Shown piece by piece: positions 34,386-46,900 of a DNA stretch of 64,000 nucleotides. Location of the stretch: contig OY848920.1 of the NCBI GenBank assembly GCA_963693285.1, forward strand, positions 4,725,135 through 4,789,134, written 5' to 3'. The position numbers and the translations under genes were made by a program. The stretch is from Xestospongia muta. Lineage: Eukaryota > Porifera > Demospongiae > Haplosclerida > Petrosiidae. The notes beneath the pieces were generated by a model. That model worked only from the letters and a program-made list of their open reading frames with translations, was not told the origin of the DNA and did no database searches. The stretch's first letter is position 1; the number at the start of each line of letters is the position of its first letter.

Positions 34386-35696
34386 TATAGTGGTCAAATA
34401 ATGTTGCACCAGAGCTGTGTGAATGCTTAGATTTGTACAATTGTAGACATAGACTCACACACTCTATTAGATCACTCCATAAAGTGATCAATGTATTAGT
34501 GCTGACATGCATAGTTGAGGCTTTCTTGAGACAATGTACAAGTTTACGTATGTCATAAAAACACATATTCATAGCTTTTTGAAGAAGATTCAATGCAGTT
34601 GTCACAAGTAAATTGGCCATCTGTAAGCTGTGAAGAAACATCTTACGACCTCTAGACCATAGGAGAAGACATTTAACAAAGTTTTCATGATCATTCTCCT
34701 TGTAAAACACTTCACCATAATGAAACAAATACTCTATTAGTGTACTATTACCATATCCAAGACATCGCTCCATGATTACCAGAGTTTGATAGAGAATCCT
34801 CTCAATCCTTTCATTATTAATGTAGTCAGCTCACTTCCCTACTTGATCTATATCCTCTTCACTAAACGCACACTTTCTATTGAACTCATGGATGTCTTGA
34901 ATTTCTACAACATTTTAAAATCACATTAGATACAAAGCACAAGGGATAGATCTGCTACCTGATATCATTGGCAATACACCCAGAGATAGTAGATCTCTCA
35001 ATACATCAGTATTTCTTTCATGAACAGCTCTGTGCATTACTGTGTATTCAAAGTGATCAGGCAAAGTCGGATCAACACCACATTTCAATAAGATCTCTAA
35101 CATTAATCTTCGATTTTTGTTGCTGCAGTTTAGTGCATACATTATGATGAACATTAGTACCAGCTTCACGAGTTAGGTAAGAATATCAATATGATCACTT
35201 TCATTAGCTGCTATGATAGGTGTTTTATGACAGCAACCATTTTGTTTAGTGTCAGCTCCTATCTCTAAGAGTTGTGTTACAATATCAACTGGGCTCTTCC
35301 TGATTGCAGCATGTAAAAGTGAATTTTTTATAATGGACTTTAAGGTAGTAGGGTAGTATGTCCCTTGTAATAGAGGACTGGACATAGCGATGATAATTGG
35401 GATGATAAACAACCAGTTCAATGTAATTAATTATCAAGGAAGTGATTAATGACTCTTGTTATCCCCTGACGACAAGCTTCATGTAATACCAATATCAAAG
35501 CACTATCAAAAGTATTATGACCAATAAATAGATGATTGTCACTTAAATGACTTTGGAGTTTTTGAAAAAAGTCTTTTTGAGAAACAAGTGAACACCAATG
35601 GTTTGTTTCTTTAGAAGAAAGCCTCCATTCTGATAGATGATGTGAATGAAACCAAGATATTTGTGTAGACACAAAGTGTGATATAGTAGCCGACAT
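34201..35696 (-). pseudogene. FEM1-like ankyrin-repeat protein, broken
   Basis: Minus-strand frames in order: 35696-35427 (start MSATISHFV, ending in an ankyrin-like helix with GITRVINHFLDN), 35421-35173 (ankyrin repeats SLLHAAIRKSPVDIVTQLL, KTPIIAANESDHIDIL), 35169-34921 (ILLKCGVDPTLPDHFEYTVM, HRAVHERNTDVLRDLL) and 34773-34201. The last matches the helical region that follows the ankyrin repeats of FEM1 proteins (GYGNSTLIEYLFHYGEVFY, FVKCLLLW). FEM1 proteins are substrate receptors of CUL2 ubiquitin ligases. A frameshift separates the first two frames and another shifts the frame at the stop near 35170, so it looks inactive unless very short introns are used. Downstream C-terminal ankyrins are absent. 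Confidence 0.6.
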
Positions 35697-35699
35697 TGT

Positions 35700-37080
35700 C
35701 TCAGTGATGAGCAGAACTCAGCATATATTGCTATAGTGATTATGATTTAGTCCATTGAAAACATTGTAGCAAACATCAAGAGCTCAACCAAATTCATATT
35801 ATTTGTCATCAAAATCAAGTAACTATATGTTCACTGGGAACTTTCTGAAATACTTGAGAAACGTCTGTAAAATACAAGGGATTACAACAACACCTGTTCA
35901 ATGTAATACATATATACACATGCTAACTTTAGTAGCTACTTTCAAATGTATTGAATAATTAGGCCAGAGAAAATTATCCTGAATCAACAAAATAATACTG
36001 TTCACAAAAGTACTCTTACATTTTGTGTCACTATAGTTTAGCAACATTGTCTGATGAGCTAAACTCAGCATATATAGTTAGTTATGTAACAGTAAACTGA
36101 TAATATACATGTACAATGTAGTCAGTGACCACTCATTATGAGGGGTTAGACTTGTTCCAGACCACCATAGCTAAAATAGTATTAATGTAATGTTTCTAAG
36201 TAAGTGATAAATATGTGGTTGAAGTAAAGTTATGTCCTTGAATATAATTTAGATAAGACACGTAGCTTTGATAACAGAAGCTAGTCATAGTAATTATTTA
36301 TTGAATGATATATCATGTGTACCTCTGTCAAGTTTAATAGATTTACTGTATATAGATGAGCCAAACTGTTAGTGCTTTCTACTGTGGTACATTGTAAATG
36401 ATCAATAATACATTCAGTTTTTTGTTAGTTGCTTTTTAAAGATACAAGTAGCTATGATACATATGATATATATAATTATATAGAAGTAAATGAGACTATT
36501 TTGTGACTTGTATTATGTGAATGTCATTTCACTCAGTCTAGCCTGTTTTATGTTAGAGTTTACAGCAGTGGATGAGTAGATCATGAGCTGATAAAGCTCA
36601 TTGAACAAACTCAAAGTATCTTAAATGAAACACAATAAGAGACACCGTATGAGAGAGAATAACAAGGAACAAAATAATCGAATACTTATATGGTACATAA
36701 ACAATTCTAGAAAGTTCTACAGTAACATGTGCAAAGGAACCTTCTAGACTTAATCATACAAAGGTTAAGTACTATCAAAACAATATTATAAGTGACAAAC
36801 AATCAGTTAACGAGTGTCTATTTCCAATATTTTAGACACATGATCACAATAATTATTGTACTTTTAAATACATGTAAAACTGACTACACTGCACACACAC
36901 TTTATAAAACACAGTTGTTGTGTATTCCATTAGTTTGAAAATGGTTAATTAACTATCGTGATCGCAATCGTTATTTACTATCGCAATTATTGCGTATATT
37001 GATACTATCACTCAGAACTATTTGAAATTGACTTCCTGTATATAGGAGTGTCTCTAAATCTGATTAATTTCTTACAATAT
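35700..37080. other. Intergenic DNA within duplicated block
   Basis: Contains the empty target site of the Gypsy element (GTAGCTTTGATAAC near 36260) and sequence collinear with 15746-16190. No coding potential. Confidence 0.5.
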
Positions 37081-37089
37081 GAGATAATC

Positions 37090-37290
37090 CTAAATACTCA
37101 CCAGTAACGTTCTCAAATAATCGTCATATTCTTTACAACATTACTCTGTCTTATAGCTCTTAAAGTATTAATCAAATTTTTTCTAGCTGGTTGTACTTTC
37201 ATCTTTTTAATTAATCAATCCAAATTGATACATACATGTCAATTGAGTATATCCAGCTATATAGATCTATATTCTTCAATTATAACTGTA
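37090..37290 (-). pseudogene. Decayed DD-like exon
   Basis: Counterpart of 16195-16440. Retains the ACATTACTCTGTCTTATAGC tract coding for AIRQ-like residues in the intact exon, but the frame is lost. Confidence 0.5.
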
Positions 37291-37860
37291 TGTGTGTCCT
37301 CATTAGAAACCACTTTGTAGTTCTAGTATAAGTAATAATTACTGGATTTGTAAGGGTTGGTCCAAAAGCAAAAATCATACAGACCAAAGTTGTATATTCC
37401 TGTATTCTGTTATGCCCCCTCAAATAGCTATTATTCAATACTATACTTGCATGTTAAAAACAAACAATAGCAAAATGTATTATAAAAACAACAATCATGA
37501 AGTTAAAGTAGTGTTGTAGTAGTAAGTATCTCATCAGCTGGCTTTAACAATATGTCCCTCATTGTCTATCTGTGGAATTAATAGATAACAATTATATACA
37601 GTAACTACAAAATATATCTAACTACCAATATAACAACTATAGATATTATTTAGTCTAATAAGAACTACTGTACATTTATTTGAATTACCTTTTGCAAAGA
37701 AAAAATCATTAAATGAAAAAGCATTGTCCACAAATGATGTTATTGTCATTTGTTCAATAGAACAAACTTTACATGAACATATCCACATACGATGTACATA
37801 CTTGTATTAAGGTAACTAGTATACTTACTATATTGTACTTGTTGATATACATAACATCAC

Positions 37861-39669
37861 TTATATAGATTGAACCCTCTCATTATTTCCCACCTACAAA
37901 AATAAGGAAATGAGTTTGTAATAGCAATTTGTGATCACAAGTTGTTTACATAGTTAAAACTATTTTCATATAAATTATGGGAATATTACATCTGATAACA
38001 AATCAAGTCATGATTAATTTCAAAGTTTAATATAGATCAAAGTTAGTTAATAATATTGCTAAGGTTCCACTCTAGGTACATATATTGATATATGGACAAT
38101 GTAACTTACTGTTGTTTTTAGATAATCTTCATACTTTATAGCTACATTATTCTGTCTAATAGCTCTTAAAGCATCTAATAAATTCCTTCTAGTTGCTTCT
38201 CTTGCTTTCTCCATAGTCCATAACTGATACATACTGGTATAGTCATGACATCCAGCTAGATTCACACTGTCCAGTCCTAGTTTCACACCTAACTGATTCC
38301 ATTCCGCTGTTCTAGCATGTGAAATTAATTCTACATGTGTAGGTTGTTGATCCAAGAGATGATCGGGTAAAGTAGATACATGTACACCTCCTTTAAGTAC
38401 ATTACCTAATATGAAATGGGAAAATATATAATCTTGTTTTGATCTAATAATATAATTTTTGTTTTGTTAAACAATACAATAAGTGCAATCATGTTATTGG
38501 TATTAACATGTATAAATGACTTCACAGGTCAAAATGTTCAAAAACAGCTAATAAATCAAACTACCAAATACAAACACAATATTTATAGTGGGTGGGGTCT
38601 ATGAACAAGAAAAATGGGAAGACATTAAAAATATTTATTATAAGACCAGACAGTTAACTTCAGAAATATCAGTCACGATGCAATGAATGACTATGAGAGT
38701 TTGTAGGTTTGGATTATTTTTAGCAGGCTCCAAGAGTATGGTTTGTTACACAAGGCTAGATATAAGGTAAGATATTCTCTTATTAGGAAATATTAAACAG
38801 AGTATTACTCTGAGATATCAGTAGCAGGTAGTTATAAGATTTGGATCACATGTTATGCAGCTGACACTTCTCATAACAAAAGAAGTAACTGGTAATAACA
38901 CAAAGTTATTTTTTAAAACCAGTTTGTAGAGAATACTTGATTTTTTAATGTGTTATGACGTTACTATAATATCATAATGTCATTACCTTTGACAATACTT
39001 AAGATTTGAAGCAATATATGAAAGTGTTACATCTCAAAAAGCTTTAATATGAATAACATCTAATTCAAATTACATCTAGTATAACTAAATTCAATTACTT
39101 ACTTGAGGTAGTAGTAGATTTCGTTTTTGATGATGACATTTCCTCCATTTGGTTGGGTTGTTTATAACCTATGTAAAAAGAACAGCATGACAATCTAAAT
39201 TCCTAATGGATCACATTAAAATAATTAATATACATTATCAATACTATGAGTTGTTTTAAAAGTTAAATGTAAGTTACACATTTAGCAGAGTTAAAAACAT
39301 CATTAGCATGTTATACAATGATCAATTAATACAATATACATAGAAATTGATTACAAATATTGTCTACTACTATTTCTCTCTTGACTGCCTAACATGACAA
39401 TGAATCAGTAAAGTATCTTCATTACATGTCAGTAAAACAAACTATACCTTTATATTCTTGTGATATTGTTTTAGGTAATGAAGTTGTCATTTTGTGAGAT
39501 ATTCCTTTCTTTTTGTAAAGTCTCCCACCAGCTGGCTCCTTACCACGTCCACTTGAATCAGATGACTCTAAGTCACTGTCAGATAATATATAGTGAGGTA
39601 TTCTTTTCCTAGGAGGTATATCTTTATCAGACTCTGATACTTTTAGTCTCGGTCTCTTGTGTTTCTTTC
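37861..39669 (-). CDS. Basic-linker / DD-like protein, 5' end missing
   Basis: Exons 39669-39448, 39168-39103, 38405-38110 and 37893-37861, with phases 1, 1, 1, 0. The first is Lys/Arg-rich with acidic Ser clusters (KKHKRPRLK, LSDSDLESSDSS, KKKGISHK), a likely nuclear localisation segment. The second is Ser/Thr-rich. The third is a DD-like module nearly identical to that of the 17-kb gene (WNQLGVKLGLDSVNLAGC, EATRRNLLDALRAIRQNN). The last is an 11-codon exon VGNNERVQSI, matching VGNNESAQSI in the paralog. No start codon exon was found between 39669 and the transposon end at 40016, so the 5' part may lie beyond the transposon nest or have been lost. Confidence 0.7.
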
Positions 39670-40650
39670 CTGTAATAAATTTAAGAAACCTTACTGTTTA
39701 CAGTAGTTAGAAATCATTATAACATCAATAACTTCTCTTCTTACTTGTACAATATACATTAGCTTGTATATCAGACAATCTTGGCAAAGGTTACATTAGG
39801 AAGTACATGTAACATTTACAAAAAATGTGTATGTATGTCCTCAGACATTGTTTGAGATATTTTAATGTATGTATATGTCTACTTGATCATACCATTTGTA
39901 ATTGTTAACATATCAAGATATGATTGCAAGATATTTTTTAATGCTCTGCCAGCTTTAGAATGGGATTTCCAAACTCATCCTCCTTAGTGAGGTTAAGGGC
40001 TTCTGCTATTTCTTACACTGCAAAAAATAAAAGTTAAAATAACCATTATTCCTGGGTTAAATCCATTGAAACTGAGATGACCTTATTTAAAGTTAATTTA
40101 ACTACATTAAATGTTAGGTATTTTAAATACAAAATAATTGCTTGCTTTGACCCATTTTTATAAGGTTAAAACAACTGGGTATTATTTTACTTGATAGAAC
40201 CATTCTATTTACTTAAAATTACCTAATTTCAACTGTTAAAGTTTAGTTCAGGATATTGGTTAACTAAACACAGTAGTAAGTTAAATTAACCATTATAGTT
40301 ATGGTAATTGTAAACTTTACTTAAGTTAAAATTGTTAAAACAATAATGGTTACAATCTATTAAGAAAAATAGATACAATTGCAAGTAAATGTAGAAACTA
40401 TTTAGCACATACCAATCATAAATGAATTAATATACTTAAAATTAATAGAATTGGTTAAAATATAGTCTTAATAATCATAATAATATAATGACATTTGAAT
40501 ACATGTCTAATCAACAATGGAAAATAAAACAAAATACTAATCATAACAATATCACATTTAGAATACAAGTCTTATTAACAATTGAGAAAATAGCAAACAC
40601 AAAAAAGCTAACCATGATTGTTTAAAATGATAAGATTGAAGTCTTTCGAG

Positions 40651-43097
40651 CTAAACAACAAACTTTTGTATGTCTGTAGTTACCGTGAGGTACGTAGCAT
40701 TTTTTTGTTTCTTATCTTCAGCAGTAGCTGGTAGGTTCCAAATAAATTCTTGAAAGAATAAGGCCACTTCTTGAACTTGTTTTTCATAGCGTAAGTTGAA
40801 TATATAATGAGATATGAACCACAAATTCAGCCCTTTAGCAAAATCATTGGTCTGTGTTAAAACAAGGTCATCCACGAAAACAAAATAATCAGCTGAATCT
40901 TGGTTTTCAAAACTGGCAAAGCGTGGGGCTGTTCTCCTTGGACTCCTTGTAGCAACGTCTGAAGGATCATCAGTCATCTGGGAAGAGCAAACAGATAATA
41001 AGTATTAATTAATTACATTAAATTTCCAGTGAATGTCAAGAATAACTAATGGTTGCATTAAAGTTGTTTTTATACCATTCAATCTCATGAAAGGTAGCAC
41101 ATGTATGCATTTTCATAAAAGCACATCTTATAACTTACCATACATTTTTCATATATATATATATTAGTACATGTTCACTTCCTTTTTTTGGTAAAAGTTT
41201 ACATAAGGCAGATAGAGCAACCTTCTGCTTCTGGTTATCATCACCTAGATTTAAAAACACCAGATATTAATTTACTACTTCACTTCATAATATTAATAAA
41301 GAAATCACCTTTATATTTTGTTTGCTCTATTGAAAGAGTTTCAGCTTGTTTTCCAGATAAACTAGTGTTACAATATTCTATAATAGCTGGGACCCACTTA
41401 TTAGTCCCACGGTCAATGGCAGCTTTAAAGAGTCCTGTCCCTTCAAGAATGAGATCAACCTCTTGCTCAAGCTATCAAAAAAAGAATATACAAATGAAAT
41501 TGTAAGAAGCCAATCAGTATCATTTTGCTAGCACTTAAATATTTTTCTATAAACTTAACATCTTTCATAACATATTATGGTCTATAGAGAAAGCATGTAC
41601 TTACTATTTAACCTGGTTGCTTAAAGCAGCTTTTAATGTTGACAATAATTCCTTTTCTCATGCATGGTAAGGGGATCAGCTAGAAATAACATATACTTAG
41701 TCTTACCACATAGTTTTTATGTAGCTCATTACAAGTTTGTAATAGACTAGTTGCACTAATTTCCTCAGAGTCAAGCAAAACATCTTCACGTCTCTTTGTG
41801 AATGTCTGCTGAGACAAAGACAACACTATCTCTTTGCGTGGATTTTCTTTTTGCAATTCCTTTTGTAACAATAATATATTTCGAGATACAGTAACACTAT
41901 CATCAGCAGTGTCCCTGAGTGGAGGATAACGAGTTAAAAGTAAAGTCTTTTTTTGGGCCTTCCACGTTTTGATTTTGGGGTTTGATCTACTTCATTGTGA
42001 CTATTGTGTGGCCTTTTTCGTGGAGTACCTCTCACATTGTGTACTCGTTCAATAATTTTTTTCTCCCAAGAGCCCTGCAGAGTTAAAACTTGTGATTAAC
42101 AATTAAGAAACATATATAAACACTTCAATCAGTAAACAGAACCACATTGAAACCATAATAATTTAGAAGACACCTTTTAACCACAAATTACTTCACAGTT
42201 TACACATTATAATAACATATCCTCTGCGAATATATTTATGGTAGGCTCTAGTTTGTAATACATTATAATTATATTTAGGCAACTCACATATCCAGAAACT
42301 TTGTGTCCAATATCTTTCATAAAATCATATTTCTTGACGAGCATTTTTGCAACTTCAGTACAAAATTCTTTATTTGGACTTGGATTAAATGAGTACATTT
42401 GAACCACAAGGTCACAAACTATTTCACAAGGAATGTCTCTCACCAGGGATAGCTTTCGTTCTTCTTCTGTTGGTTTGTTAATGCACTCCATAATAGATGG
42501 CCTCCATGTATCCGGTATTTTAAATTTATGCATCATTGCAGAGGCAGAAGAAGCAACAGAAATGTTGTCAGATTCACTATAGCTTGGAGATGACATTGGT
42601 GGAGAATATGGTATAGATTGAGGACTGTTCACTGAATATGGAGATTGCTCTGATATTTGAGGGGGTTCTGAAGTCTGCATCGAAACTATTTCAGCTGATA
42701 TAGCTACATGTACCTATACATAAACATTACAATATTTCTTGTATCCATAAACATACAATTGAATTATATTTATTCATAGGTCATCATAACTAAATGGAAT
42801 AAACAACGAATAGCCTACCTTAGCCTGTAATCTTAGTATTTTCTTTACCACACCAAGCTTGGACACGAGAGACTTTACTTCATCTTCTGTCAATTCTAAG
42901 AAGGCTTCGCCATCAATATCATTACCTGTAACATCAATTCAGTATTCATATGTCAGTGTTTCTCGGTACTTACTTTCCAATACGTTACAGACGCCTGACG
43001 GTATGCCATTATCCTGTAAAAACATAGCAAGATTCACGGGGTCGATATCACGGCTGAACTTAACCAATTCTCCTTCTGATGTAGCAGTTACAGCCAT
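40651..43097 (-). CDS. SAM-domain transposon partner protein (frameshifted)
   Basis: Exons read: 43097-42974 (start MAVTATSEGELVKF), 42925-42819, 42713-42288, a GSWEKKII exon near 42075, and later pieces to a stop at 40651. The first two form a SAM-like helical domain (VNLAMFLQDNG, FLELTEDEVKSL, LGVVKKILRLQ). A Ser/Pro-rich linker and the helical IPDTWRPSIMECIN and VAKMLVKKYDFMKD block follow. A basic RGRPKK box precedes a 7-A run near 41955 where the frame shifts by one base before LLTRYPPLRDTADDS. The C-terminal block ADYFVFVDDLVL...FISHYIFNLRY is also found, decayed, on the minus strand of element B. Such proteins accompany EnSpm-like transposases in sponges, cnidarians and fish; their function is unknown to me. 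The frameshift makes the present copy doubtful. Confidence 0.6.
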
Positions 43098-43210
43098 TGC
43101 TAGCACGCTCTATTGATCTGAGAAATGGCTTGATCTGATTGGCTTAAAAATAATGTTGGCGCTAGTAGTTATATAGAGGAAATTAATCAATAGTTATATA
43201 AAGGAAATTA
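43098..43210. promoter_or_regulatory. Bidirectional promoter region
   Basis: Only 113 bases separate the two divergent start codons at 43097 (minus) and 43211 (plus). It holds two near-repeats, AGTTATATAGAGGAAATTAAT and AGTTATATAAAGGAAATTAAT, directly before the plus-strand start. Confidence 0.5.
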
Positions 43211-43546
43211 ATGATGGCAAGTGAAACATCTCCAATTGTTGAATGCCCTCTGTGTGGCTACTTCTCGCCAAGTTTGACGTTTCATGTAAGTCATCTACGC
43301 TTGGTGCATTCCAAGGATTCATCTTTCTCCATTGTATGTAATATCGAAGGATGCAAACACGTATTTAAGGCATTCACTGCTTACAACAGCCACATATACC
43401 GTCATCACAGAGTAGCACTTGGATTAGACAAACATATTGAAGAGTCAAATGTACAATCAAGTACTGCACTTCAACCTTCTACTACAGCTAATGATCTTGA
43501 CATATTTGATCTAGTCAGTGATGAAGCTCCTATTAGCTCATATGTA
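43211..43546 (+). pseudogene. C2H2 zinc-finger head of EnSpm-like transposase, interrupted
   Basis: The frame starts MMASETSPIVECPLCG and has two C2H2 units (CPLCGYFSPSLTFHVSHLRLVH and CNIEGCKHVFKAFTAYNSHIYRHH). This arrangement is the usual N-terminus of the EnSpm-like transposases whose body is seen in element B. After an acidic stretch (NDLDIFDLVSDEAP) the 6.36-kb element begins. If that element is removed the frame runs on for about a dozen codons past 49907 and then meets a stop, so the transposase body is not recoverable here. Confidence 0.6.
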
Positions 43547-43816
43547 TGGGGTGTGATCTGTGTCAAAATTATTAAGTCCAACATGCCTATATTTATTCAA
43601 TTATTCAGTCTAACATGCCTATATTTATTCATAACAGGAATGCCAACATATCCCTTTTAAGCACAACATGGATGCCAGCATGCCCATATTTATCATATAT
43701 GAATATCAAGATGCATTTATACTTGCATAACAACACAATATTTTTTTCATATATGGACATTAAGATGCATGCGTATTCGCATAATAACACCATGTTTTTT
43801 GAAATAAAACTAAGAG
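43547..43816 (+). repeat. Left terminal inverted repeat
   Basis: About 270 bases. Two near-copies of a unit with CAACATGCCTATATTTATTC lie near the tip. Relative to the right TIR it has an extra duplicated stretch of about 22 bases (CATGCGTATTCGCATAATAA) near 43768-43790. Confidence 0.85.
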
Positions 43817-43977
43817 AGATAATATAACTTAATATTATTTAGTTTGGAAGTAAAAGAACGGTAATTACTTTTTGCGGCATAACTAATAACGTTTTTGGCA
43901 CGCTAAACTATTCATACAAGAGTGCCAGAAAGTCGATCGTTTGTTTTCTCTACAACGTTTCTCTTAATTAGCTATCC

Positions 43978-46900
43978 ATGGCAGATCAAAACATGTCTCT
44001 GTTTGTTATCAAAGCTCTGGAAGAGGCTGCCCACGCTCTCAGATCTACTCCAAGTTGTCGAAATACGACAGGGACGTTGCAGCAAGAACTACCTGGACCA
44101 AGCTCTTCCAAGGAGTTGCGAGGTGATCTTACCATGTCGTTGTTACCGACACCAAGAAAAAACGAGACTGGGTTAGTGAGTTGTTTGCTTGCATTACACA
44201 TACATGCTACATGATGTACACACACTTGCACGTGTGTGCGTTAGTCTGTGTGTGGGGTGTACTCCAGTAAGAGCTTAGTATATGCTATATCTACTTAATG
44301 TCTTTTGCCATGGTAAATTAAGGTCATACGTTTTTTTAGATTTTCAGGGGTCAATCTGCCCCCATTTAATCCTCGGCAGGGAAAAGGAAAGGGCCGCCAT
44401 TTCCCATACCAAAAGGCAATGGTCAAACCTAGATGTCATACATGGACACACAAATTTATTTGCCTAGCAGACACTCATCAAAAACAAGTTCCCTCAATGA
44501 GTGAACGTCATAGACTTTGGAGTGCTGGGTTAAGAGAGAAAACGATTGTCTTTCGTCTGGATGGGGACTGGAACCATATCAAAGAAGTCTTGATGGAAAC
44601 CTTTCCACCATTAAAGAGTGCTGGTGGTATGGAGCTTCTCCGTACTGCTGGTTCTTATTCAAAAAATTTATTAGTAATCGAGACCAGATACATAATTAGT
44701 GTCCTGAGGTTAAAAGAGTATGTGGATCAAGCAAAGGTGTATGTGAGACCTCTTCAAGTTGATTTGCCATTAACCTATGATGTTGACTTGCTGGAGGTCA
44801 GTAATATTAATACTTAACTGCTGTTATAAGTTTTTATGTCCAACCTCCAGACTGACAAGATAAAAGAAAAATGTTTATTGTGTGAAAAACAGATTGCTAT
44901 GCATGAAATGAAAGATCATTTGCAAGTATGCAACAATTCTGAAGAAATTGAGTGAGTTTATATAGCATGTTATACAAACAGTAATGATTAGAATACCACC
45001 TTAATGTATTTTTAAATACTTACCATGATGTATAGGTGCAGCATAGAGGATATTGGCGACAACATCCTAGCACCATCATCACCACCAATGCCACCAATAT
45101 TGGTACAAGCACCTGGCCCTTCTAGCGTGAGTGCAGTAGCAAGGTGAGCTATACTGTGTAAAATTTACAAACTTCTGTGTTGCCTGTGGTTGCCATGGAC
45201 ACTGTTGTGGTGTTGGCTAGGGAAAAACCAATAAAGTTGTACCTTCCTTTGCACAGGTGTTTGTGGTCATATCAAAGATAATAAGTTGTGATTACTGCCA
45301 TTGTTTTTTCTATTTAAATTTCACAGTTTAGAAAGGAGTAATTTGTGTTTATTACATAAACATATAAGCACAGTTACACATACTTCATCAAATTTATTTC
45401 ATTTTATACATGTCCATGACAGTAGTCTTGTGAATGATAATGGATCACTGGATGACAATGATGAAGAAATTCAGTCTATCATAGAAAAAAGTCTCAAGGA
45501 ACAAAGTTATGTGGAAAAGTAAGTTTCCATTGGCCAATCATGATTGAATTTTTTCCTGTATGTTGTAGCTTGAATGACATTATTAAGGAGCTACAACTTC
45601 ACAATGGGATGGATCCGGACTTGTCTTCCGATGATCATGAAAATACAATGCTGTTAGAATTCAGCAGAGATTCCCTTCTAGAAGATGCTCTAATGCATGC
45701 TCAAATGCCAACATTTGATCCCAAGAAGACATTAAGAGTAAGTATTTCAACTAGGCCTAATAATAGCAAATAATTGCATATGTGCTACATGCATTCATGT
45801 TGACATTTAAGTTTGTGTAATTTAGGTTGTTTGGATTTGTTCTACTAATACATGGCATAGTGTTATGAGACACATTCATTTTAGGTTTTTTTTAAAAGAG
45901 AGGAAGGTGTTGATATTGGTGGGCTTCGCCGCAAGTTTTGGAGGATCCTGATTAAAAACATAGTGGAAAAATACTGTATTGGTGATGAGTGCAAGAAGAC
46001 ATTTTATCAAAATGTACCAGCATTGCAAGTAAGCGAAAGAGATAAAGGAATGAGTGTTATGTATATCCTAGAGCAAGGTTTTTATACACATTGGGATGTG
46101 GATTGGAATGTCAATTTTGCAAGAGGGCCATGGTTTTCCTGTGCTGTTGCCAGGATTGTATCAGTACATGGTCAGCAGAGACATCATAACAATTTTCATA
46201 GATGACAAAGAAATTACGGATCAATCAGTCAAGTGCTTGGTAGCAGAAGTATGTGTACAGAACAGATAATAATCCATAATCCATCCATACCAATTCTGTT
46301 AGATCTTTGCTGTATCTGACAACCAATCTCTACAAAGTGTCTTGAGCCAAGAAGGATACCTTGCACTCTTATTGGAAACAGGTTACAGCAAACCAATCAC
46401 TGCAATAACTCTTGCTGATCGTAATATAATATCAGATGTTTTAAAAAGGTATCACTGTGTGATCAAAGTGAAGGCTGAAATTGACCAGTTTCTGGATGGG
46501 CTGAAATTGTTAAAAATTGACAAATATATTTCCAGACACCCGGAAATAATGAAGGTGTTCTTCATCACTGATCATGACGATAAAACACTAGAAATAACTC
46601 CTGGTATGTTTGGTGCATGTATCAACTCTAGATGTTTACAATAGTTATTGTAGTAGTTAGATCTTTACATTGGCTAGTTATTGTAACAACTCCAACATTT
46701 TGTTATTAGTGTTTCAGTTCTAGTATTATTTTAAAATCTCAACTATACTATCGGTAAATATAGCATACTATCATGACAGATTTTAGTGTTTGTTTTGATT
46801 GACCAAAGGAACACTGGATTGTATCTGACTGCCTGTCTATTCTACTTTTACAGACTACATCAAGATGCTGCTAAAACCAGAGTTTTCTCATGGTGGGCAT

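Larger units (their letters stand above)
34200..38420. repeat. Segmental duplication, copy 2
   Basis: Collinear with 11560-17750 minus its two insertions. Holds the better preserved FEM1-like pseudogene, a decayed DD-like exon and the intact DD-like plus terminal exon pair. Confidence 0.8.
40016..43546. mobile_element. EnSpm/CACTA-like element A, left part
   Basis: Begins with CACTGCAAAAAATAAAAG, a CACTG-type terminus, followed by about 400 bases with repeated GTTAAA/TTAAC subterminal motifs. It contains a divergent gene pair typical of this family: a SAM-domain partner on the minus strand and a C2H2-headed protein on the plus strand. The plus-strand gene is cut by the 6.36-kb HECT/DDE element at 43546. 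No matching right terminus (TTTTTTGCAGTG) was found up to 54 kb, so the element is incomplete or rearranged. Confidence 0.5.
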
